Positions 25,789 through 34,200 of a DNA stretch of 64,000 nucleotides are shown here, piece after piece. The position numbers and the translations under genes are program-made. Origin of the DNA: an uncultured Paracoccaceae bacterium. Its GTDB lineage: Bacteria; Pseudomonadota; Alphaproteobacteria; Rhodobacterales; Rhodobacteraceae. Positions within the stretch are counted from its first letter, which is position 1; every line of letters begins with the position of its first letter. The notes beneath the pieces were generated by a model. The model was not told the origin of the DNA. It did not search any database and saw nothing but the letters and a program-made list of their open reading frames with translations. The stretch covers positions 558,001-622,000 of the forward strand of contig CANLVD010000001.1 of the NCBI GenBank assembly GCA_947494445.1, written 5' to 3'.

Positions 25789-26897
25789 TGTTTCGCAGGA
25801 CACTTCTGGCCGGATTGACGGCCACAACTTTCGCAGGTCTTGGCCTGAGCACGCCATTGGCTGCACAAACGGTCGAGGAGGCCAAGGAGTTCATCGCGAG
25901 CTTTGCCTCACGGCAGGACACATGGACCGGGCCGACCACCGGACCTGTGGCGCAAGAGGGCAAGCTGGTCGTGATGCTGGCCTCGGATCTGACCAATGGT
26001 GGCGTTCTTGGCGCGGCAGAAGGCGCGGAAGAGGCGGCGGCGGCGATTGGCTGGGATCTGCGCGTGATCGAGGGTGGCGGCACGATCTCGGGCCGGACCT
26101 CGGCGTTCTCTCAAGCGCTGGCGCTGGACCCTGACGGGATCATCATCAACGGCTTCAACCCCACCGAACAGCAGGTCGGGATCGAGGCGGCAGCAGCTGC
26201 AGGCATACCGATGGTGTCCTGGCACGCGGTGTCGGACAATGGTCCTGCAGATGACGTGGGCATCTTTGCCAATGTCACCACAAATGCGCGCGATGTGTCG
26301 CTGGCAGCGGCCTATTGGGCCTTTGTCGATGCCGATGAAAAGCCTGCGGTCGTGATCTTCACCGACAGCACCTACCAGATTGCCATCGACAAGGCCGACT
26401 GGATGAAGGAGGCGATCGAGGCGCTGGGCGGTGAGGTTCTGGAATATGTCGATACGCCGATTGCCGAGACCTCGACCCGGATGCCGCAGCTGACCACGTC
26501 ATTGTTGCAGCGCCATGGAGCGAAATGGACCCATAGCCTTGCGATCAACGATCTGTACTTTGATTTCATGGGGCCATCGCTGGCAGCGGCAGGCATTCCC
26601 GGTGACGGCGCACCTGTTGCGGTTGCCGCCGGTGACGGCTCGCAAGCGGCATACCAGCGCGTGCGCACAGGCCAGTATCAGGCCGTGACCGTGGCCGAGC
26701 CGCTGACCCTTCAGGGCTGGCAGATGATTGATGAGCTGAACCGGGCTTTTGCCGGTGAGCCCTGGTCGGGTTTTGCCTCGCCCCTGCATGTGGTGACGCC
26801 GGGCAACATCGAATTTGATGGCGGTCCGAACAACAGCTTCGATCCCGACAACGGGTATCGCGACGCGTACAAGGCGATCTGGGGCAAAGGGTCCTGA
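25785..26897 (+). CDS. Ribose-type sugar ABC transporter substrate-binding protein
   Basis: This periplasmic protein of about 370 residues has a Sec signal (FRRTLLAGLTATTFAGLGL, cleavage near PLAAQ) and a family 2 (RbsB-like) domain: SDLTNGGVLGAAEGAEEAA, DPDGIIINGFNPTEQQ and IPMVSWHAVSDNGP. GGGAGG stands before two adjacent ATG codons at 25785 and 25788, and either may be used. It is the last gene of its operon, followed by a strong terminator. The order ATPase, permease, binding protein places the binding-protein gene last. The ligand is unknown. Confidence 0.92.
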   Translation: MMFRRTLLAGLTATTFAGLGLSTPLAAQTVEEAKEFIASFASRQDTWTGPTTGPVAQEGKLVVMLASDLTNGGVLGAAEGAEEAAAAIGWDLRVIEGGGTISGRTSAFSQALALDPDGIIINGFNPTEQQVGIEAAAAAGIPMVSWHAVSDNGPADDVGIFANVTTNARDVSLAAAYWAFVDADEKPAVVIFTDSTYQIAIDKADWMKEAIEALGGEVLEYVDTPIAETSTRMPQLTTSLLQRHGAKWTHSLAINDLYFDFMGPSLAAAGIPGDGAPVAVAAGDGSQAAYQRVRTGQYQAVTVAEPLTLQGWQMIDELNRAFAGEPWSGFASPLHVVTPGNIEFDGGPNNSFDPDNGYRDAYKAIWGKGS

Positions 26898-26926
26898 TCG
26901 AAACGCGTGCCACTCCCAGCGCGCGG

Positions 26927-26958
26927 GGCAGCCGGATGCAGATCCGGCTGCCTTTTTT
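26927..26958 (+). terminator. Rho-independent terminator of the second transport operon
   Basis: GGCAGCCGGAT (26927-26937) pairs perfectly with ATCCGGCTGCC (26942-26952) across a four-base loop and is followed by six T residues. It lies 30 bases after the binding-protein stop codon and separates it from the convergent SDR gene. Confidence 0.93.
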
Positions 26959-26975
26959 CATGGCAGACGCGAGGG

Positions 26976-27719
26976 TCAGCCACGCCCGATGAAGGGCATG
27001 TTGGTGGCCATGACGTTCATGAACTGCACATTGGCAGACAGCGGCAGGCTGGCCATATGCACCACCGCATTGGCCACGTTGCTGACATCCATCACAGGCT
27101 CTGGCTTGATCGACAGATCGGCCTGAGGCACGCCGCCGCCCATCTTGGCCGTCATCTCGGAGGCAGCATTGCCGATGTCGATCTGACCGCAGGCGATGTT
27201 GTAGGGCCGTCCATCCAGCGAAATCGAGCGGGTCAGGCCGGTGATCGCATGTTTTGATGAAGTATAGGGCGCGGAGCCCGGGCGCGGCACATGGGCCGAG
27301 ATCGAGCCATTGTTGATGATCCGCCCACCCTGTGGATCCTGGGCACGCATCAGGTTGAACGCACCGCGCGCGATCAGGAATGCACCCACCAGATTGACGT
27401 TGATCACTTTCAGGAAATCCTCGGGCGGGATGTCTCCGATGGGGGCGGCGGGAACGTTGTTGCCTGCGTTGTTGAACAGAAGATCAAGGCGCCCGTGGTC
27501 AGCTTCGATCTGCTGGTAGAGCGCGTCCACTGCCGCAGGATCGGTCACATCGCAGGAGATCGCTGTGGTCTGACCGGCCCGGATCTGGGCTGCGGTTTCT
27601 TCCAGCGCATCCATGCGACGGCCGGTCAGGATCACGTGATAACCGTCCTTGCCAAGTGCGACTGCGCAGGCCCGTCCGATGCCAGATCCGCCTCCGGTGA
27701 CCAGTGCTGTTTTTGTCAT
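26976..27719 (-). CDS. Short-chain dehydrogenase/reductase
   Basis: This cytoplasmic NAD(P)-dependent oxidoreductase of 247 residues belongs to the classical SDR type. It has the cofactor loop TGGGSGIG (8-15), NNAG, and a catalytic Ser-Tyr-Lys set in NGSISAHV and YTSSK. It has a good ribosome-binding site (AAGGA). It ends convergently after the second transporter operon and may oxidise or reduce the sugar that transporter imports. An ACCGGT sequence lies upstream of it at 27794, the same core as the LacI-type operators. The exact substrate is not readable. Confidence 0.92.
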   Translation of the reverse strand: MTKTALVTGGGSGIGRACAVALGKDGYHVILTGRRMDALEETAAQIRAGQTTAISCDVTDPAAVDALYQQIEADHGRLDLLFNNAGNNVPAAPIGDIPPEDFLKVINVNLVGAFLIARGAFNLMRAQDPQGGRIINNGSISAHVPRPGSAPYTSSKHAITGLTRSISLDGRPYNIACGQIDIGNAASEMTAKMGGGVPQADLSIKPEPVMDVSNVANAVVHMASLPLSANVQFMNVMATNMPFIGRG

Positions 27720-28282
27720 TGTGAAGTCCTTCTCTGGGTCTGCGTGCAGGTGGCGTGAGCGGCGAAAATTTTGCCTGAGACCGGGGATCGAAAACCGGTT
27801 CTGGTCGGGAAATGTCCGCTCTGTCGGGATTTACCTTACCGGGTCGTTTGGGTCAATTTCGATGGCGAAAACTCAGCCTTCCACGAGCCATTCAATCAGC
27901 CGTCGGGTGAGGTTTCTTTGCAGTCCGATGTCGGGCCAGGCGGCGTAGATGCCCAGCACCGTCAGCGATCCTGTTGACAGTGTGGCTGACCACAAAGACC
28001 GTGAGATTCAGATGTCGCCCAGCGTGGCAGAAGCTGTCTGCATTCGTCACCGAAATCGTCAAAAGCCCTTCTGATTCTTGCAATTCTGACTCATCATGTT
28101 TTTTGATGGAGCCCGTATGAGTTGAGAATTGCTTGAGTGAGTGGAATCGGAAAAAAATATTAAATACATATACTTACAGATATTTCACCTCGGAACCTCG
28201 CAAAACTGTGATAACTTCGCTTGATTGACCTAGCCTTTGGCGTAGCCTGACCCAAAGACTTTTAAGTACTGGTCAAGGGGGC
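27720..28282. other. 563-base gap: SDR promoter, a regulator remnant, and AT-rich leader of giant gene 1
   Basis: No intact gene is seen. From left to right the gap holds the SDR 5' region with an ACCGGT core (27794-27799), a short minus-strand remnant that reads like the tail of a LysR regulator (27873-28007), and a strongly AT-rich stretch (about 28084-28260) containing TATACT (28169-28174), which probably holds the promoter of the first giant gene. GGGGG shortly before ATG 28289 is the likely ribosome-binding site. Confidence 0.6.
27873..28007 (-). pseudogene. Remnant of a LysR-type regulator C-terminus
   Basis: Read on the minus strand, a 44-codon stretch after a TGA ends in VLGIYAAWPDIGLQRNLTRR, then LIEWLVEG and a stop. 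This resembles the last beta strand and helix of LysR effector domains (the ...YAxxPxxxxxxxxxRxxIDWL pattern). No frame upstream continues the domain and there is no start codon, so it would be a decayed gene. The match is by eye and short. Confidence 0.45.
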
Positions 28283-28288
28283 TTGGCG

Positions 28289-31200
28289 ATGTTGGACGCT
28301 GATCTGCTGAACGGTGATGTTCAGGCGCAGATAGATGATTTGATTGCCGAAATTGAATCAAAGGTTTTGTCACAGAATATTCCGTTTCTTGCAGACCTGT
28401 TATCAACGGAAACGGCTGATCTGCTGGCCGCGCTGGAGACGCTGAAGACCGATATCGACACAGCTCTGGCCGGCCTTGGCGAGATCGCTCTGGAAGAGAT
28501 CGTCGAGCGGATCAACTCCATCGATTTTCTGGGTGATGACGATCTGATCAAGGCCGGTCTGGACGCGGGCAACATCGATCTGGCGATTGAACTGTCCGAG
28601 AAGATAACCCTGTCGGGTCTTGGGCTGGACACTGGCGGCAGTCTTGGTCTGGTGGTCGGCACCTTCGATTTCGACGGCGATCTTGCGCTTGATCTGGAAC
28701 TGGATGTGAACTTCGCGCTGAGTGTTGATGGCACCACGGGTGATGTGACCTTTGATCCCGATGCGGTGGCTGACGAGGTGTCCCTGAACATTCTGGGTGA
28801 AATTGATTTCGAGGCCTCAACCGGCGATGCGCTGGGCTTTCTGGCTGTTGATCTGGAAGACAACGAGGTCAATGATCCGCTGGCCCCCAAGGATGATCTG
28901 GAACTGTCAATCGGACTGGACCTGCAATCGGGCGGGGCCGATCCGCTGGTGTCCCTGACCGGCCGTGCGACGCTTGATGTTGTTGTCATGGCAAGCTCTC
29001 CGGCGATCCCGATATTGCCCGAATTTGGCGCGAATGTCTTTGTCGAGGTCACTTACGTTGATGCCGATCTGCTGAACGGCGATGCGGCTGTTGGTGACAT
29101 GACCCTTGAGCTGCGCGATGTGGTTCTGAAGCTGGAAGCGCTTGCAGATGTGTTGCAGCGCGTGTTCTCGACCGTCAGCGATATTGTCGACACCTTTCCC
29201 ATCGGCGAGATCGTGGACATCATGGTCCAGCGCCTGCCTGTGATCGACGATCTTGCGCCGTCCGCGTTCGATTTCGACAGCGACGGCAAGATCACGATGC
29301 AGGACGTGATCACCTTCATTTCAATCGTGAGTTCCGATGGGTTGCCGCCTGCATTCGGCTTCATTCAGGGCGTGGTCAAGCTGGCCGAGGTGATACAGGC
29401 GGTGGAAACGCTGGCCGAAGGGCTGGAAGAGGATGGCTGTTTCGACATCGGCACGTTGCGGCTGACCAGTGACGCAATCTCGACCATCGCTTCCGGAGGC
29501 GTGTTCGGGGATGGCGACAGCATCATCGCGTCCGAGGACAGTGATCTGGCCAATCTGGCGGACCTGATCGCTGCCTTTGGCGATTTTACGGATTTCATCG
29601 GACTGGATGACGAGGAGGCGCCAGCTTCGGCCTCAGCGCCCGCGACGGCCAGTTTGTTGGCAGCGGATGAGACCACGGCAAGTGCCGAGGCGGCCGGTCC
29701 GTTCGACGTGGAAGATGTGGGCCTGTCCTTCCCATTCCTCGACAGCCCGGAGGCGCTGATACAGGCACTGGGCTCGTTCCTGCTGAACGGGGCGGGGACG
29801 CCTGCGGTCAGTCTGGTGGAGTTCGATCTGCCGGAATTGAGCTTTGACGTCTTCCACGAGATCGGTATCCGTTTTGGGCCGTTCATCGGTTATCTGCGCG
29901 GCACTTTCTATGCCGGAGTGGACATCAGTGTCGGCTATGACACAGCCGGGTTTGCCGGAGATTTCAACTTCGAGGAAGGCTTCTACATCTCGCCCGATCT
30001 GCCTGAGGTGACGGTGGGCGAAGGGCCCGATGCCGAGACCAAGCAGCCGGTCGGCTCCATCGCGCTGGGCGTTGGTGTGGGCGGCGGCGTTGACGTCGTG
30101 ATTGCGCGCGTTGCAGTCGAGGGCGGCCTTTTGGGTCAGATCGACGTGTTCCTGGGGGGCACCGGCCCGGGCGACAACAAGGCCCGGCTGAGCGATCTGG
30201 GCCTGTGTTTCTTTGATGATATCGCGGGGCGGATTACGGCCGGCATCGACGTGGTCTTCAAGTTCGGCTTCGGCTTCTTCTCGTTCGAGAAACGCCAGTC
30301 GATTGCCAGCGTCACGCTGGCGCAATTCAACATCGATCCCTGTAATCCACCTCCCACCGAGATCATGGAAGAGCTTGAGGTCGAGAATGCAGGTCTGGCC
30401 GAGGATGACGGCGCCGGGCTGTTGACGCTGAATGTGGGATCGCGGGCGTCAAACCGGACCCTGCCCGATGCAGCCGATGCAGAGCTGGACAGCAACGGAA
30501 ACCGCATAGGCAAGGCCGAGACAGAAACGTTCTTTGTCGGTCAGGTGCCCGAGGACGAGGACAATCCGGCCGGGCCGAACGAGGTTGCGGTCTTCGCCTT
30601 TGGTGTGTTTGAGCGCTACGGGACGGATGCGCCGTTGACCAAGATCGTGGGCAATGGCGGCAGCAAGGATGACACGCTGACAGTTGCGGCCAGCATCACC
30701 ATTGATGCAGAGCTTTCCGGCGGTGACGGGCGCGACATTCTGATTGGTGGCGGCGGCAACGACCTGCTGCAGGGCAACAATCACAACGACCAGCTTGACG
30801 GAGACGAGGGCGACGACGACCTGCGGGGTGGTGGTGGCAACGACATCCTGCGGGGTGGTGAAGGTGCCGATGACATTGACGGGGGCGCGGGCGATCTGGA
30901 TCAGGTCGATTTCTCGACCAGCAATCAGGGTGTGTTCCTGATCGAAAGCGCGTCGACGCCCGGTTTGCTGCTGGGTTCGGGCGGCGAAGCGCAGGGTGAT
31001 ACCGTGCGCAATGTAGAGCATTTCATCGGCTCGAACTTCTCGGATATTTTCTACGGCAACCGCTCCGTGCGCAATGTGTTCGAGGCCAACGCTGGTGATG
31101 ATGTGCTGATCGGCGGGTCCGAGGGGGATCTGTTCATTGGCGGGATGGGCGCGGACATCATGCGTGGCAACCGTGCGGGTCTGACGGACACAGCGGGCGA

Positions 31201-34200
31201 TGCTGCGTCCTACGTGTTCTCGGGCAGTGGCGTGATCATCAATGTGGCGGCCAATCAGGCCTTCGGGGGTGAGGCGCAGGGCGACCGGTTCTATGGCATC
31301 GAGGATTTCCAGCTGTCGCGCTTTGCCGATACCTTCATCGGTGATGACAAGGACAATCTGATCGACGGCTATGACGGCGATGATACGCTGGATGGCGCGG
31401 GTGGCGCGGATGAGATCAACGCAGGTCTTGGCGATGACATTGTCTTTGGCCGGGCTCAGGGCGACACGCTGGATGGCGGCGGGTTCACCAATTATCTGGC
31501 CGGGCAGGATCTGCTGACCTATGAGCGTGCCGATGGTGGCGTGGTTGCAAGCCTGCTGGCGGGCATCGCGTTCAAGCTGACCACACCGATTGATCAGGAT
31601 GACATCCGCTTTGCGCAGACCATCCAGTTCAATACAGATGCACCCAACGAGATTGTCGACAGGGATCCCGGGCTGACGCCCGTGATTTCAAGCTTTGAGG
31701 ATCTGACGGGCTCGGAATTCAACGACGTTCTGACCGGCGACGATCGCGGCAACGAGATCCGCGGCGGAGCGGGTGATGATGACATCAACGGTGCCGGTGG
31801 CAATGACATCCTGATTGGGGAAGAAGGCGCTGATGATCTGGACGGTGGTGATGGTCTGGATACGGCGGATTACAAGGACAGCAACGCGGGCGTCAGTGCA
31901 AATCTGACTGGTCTGGGCTTTGGTGGCCATGCAGAAGGCGACAGCTATACCAATGTCGAAAACCTTGTCGGGTCGCGCTACCTTGATACGCTTGTGGGTG
32001 ACGCGGGCGACAACCGGCTTGATGCGTACAAAAACGTCTTCAGCGGCACGGAAATTCTGGCGGGCAATGGCGGCACGGATACCGCTGTCCTGAACTATTC
32101 CGATGACAATTCGCTCGATACGTATTTCCTGTCACTGGACGAATTGGGCAACGGGTTGCTGCGCAGTATCGTCTCGGGCGGGGCGACGAGTGATCTGGTG
32201 AATCTGTCATCCATCGAACGGGTGGAGTTGTTCACGGCTGCCGGGGCGGATTTCGTCTCAAGCCAGGCCGGTGGCAATGATCTGGTGAACACCGCAGGCG
32301 GCAATGACACGATCGGCGTGGGAATCGGGTATGACCGGGTCTATGCCGGGGTTGGCGATGACACGGTCGTGCGGCTCGCGCCGACATCCATCGTGGATGG
32401 CCGGTTGCTGGGTGCAGGCGACGACTTGAAGCAGGCCTTCATTCTGGATGGCGGGCGCGGGATCGACAGTCTGGCGATCGATATCTCATACGTGACCGAG
32501 AACATCACGCTGTTCAATGATGTGCCTGACGGCTTGGAAAGCGATCAGCGGGTCACGGTTGATGGTGGCGGGGTTTTCAAGAATTTCGAGTTGTTCACCG
32601 GCCTGTTCACCGGCTCTGGCGACGATGTCGTCGGCCAGCTTGGCGACGTGAACACCGTCTTCTCAACGGGTGCGGGTGCAGATGTCGTGACGACCGGCTT
32701 CGGCTCGGATGTGGCCGAAGGCGGGGAAAGTGGCATTCCGGATCCGTTGTTCGGTGTCCAGATCGAGGATCTGGATATTCTGATCGTGGATTATTCCACG
32801 GCGGTCGAAGGTTCGATGATCGTTGAATCGCCCGATGCAAACGGTGTGTACGACGGCATCATCCGGCTGGAATCCGCGCTGGGAAGCACTCTGGCCCAGG
32901 TCAGCCATCTGGACTTTGAGCGCGGGTTCTTCACAGGGACCGACCGCAACGACATTATCATCGGTCTGGACGAGACGCCGTTCACAGGATTCTTTGCGGA
33001 TCCAGCGCCTGGAGACATTCTGGAAGGCGGCGACGGGGACGATCAGATCAGCGGTCTTGCGGGCAATGACATTCTGCGTGGCGGTGAGGGAAGTGACATC
33101 CTGCGCGGCGGCGACGGAGACGATGTGCTTTTGGGCGCATTTGCCGGAGGCGACGAAGAGCAGGATCAGCTTGAAGGCGGAGCAGGTGCGGACCGCTTCG
33201 TGATCGGCAACCTCTTTGGCCTTTACTACAATGGTGTCGAGGATCTGGCAGGCATCACCGACTTTTCCCGCGATGAGGGCGATGTGATCGTGTTGCATGG
33301 CTCGGCGGATGAATATGTTGTGCAGAACTTCATTCTTGGCTCCGGCGTGCTGGCCTACATCTTCACCAAGAATGCCGCCGGTGAGGCGGACCGTCTTGTG
33401 GTGGCGATCCAGTCAGACAGTTCAATCTCGCTGACCGGGGATTACATCGAGTATCAGGACTTTGTTCTGCCGCCGCCTTTTGATCCTTTTGCATTGAGCA
33501 GTGAGGAGAGTGATATCGCCCTCGTCTCTGCACTTGAGACAGAGGTGACGGACATCCCGGAACTGGCCGTGCCACTGTGGCAGGCAGGTGTTCTGAGCGA
33601 TGACGAGTTGATGCAGACGTTGAAGGCCGATGGCCCGCAACCTGACCAGCAGGCGCTGTCGCTGGCATCCGCCGCAGGCTCTGCCCAGATCGTGGCCGAA
33701 GAGGCCGGATTGACCGCGACCGAGATCATCAATGATGCAATCTCGGCCTTTGCGATCCCGCTTCTGGAGCTTGATACGTTCACGTTCTACACCTCCGTGG
33801 AGATCACCGGCGATGCGGCAGCATCCGGCACATTCACCAACTTCCTTGGCCATGAGGGTGGTCTTGTGCTGTCCACGGGCCGGGTGGAGGACATTCACGG
33901 CCCCAACACCGAGGATGGTCGCTATGTGATCGGTCCACGGCCTGCATTCGAGCAGGTGCTGACCATCGAGACGCTGGGCGCACTGGAAAACGGCACACTT
34001 TACCGGGCGGAACTGCCCGATGTTCCCGGCGGCATCGCATCGTTTGCGATCCGCGATGATGGGGATCTGACCGGTGGCGCTTCTGGCCGGTTCTCGGCCT
34101 TTGATCTGGATGCGGTCTTCTTCAGCGATGTGCTGCTGACCACAACCACAGGTCTGACCCGGGCTGATCTGAACAGTACAGCGCGTTTGGATGTAATAGA

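Noticed and set aside
27892-28083. 63-residue minus-strand frame overlapping the LysR-like remnant
   Set aside because: It is in a different frame from the LysR-like segment, has no ribosome-binding site and no recognisable feature.
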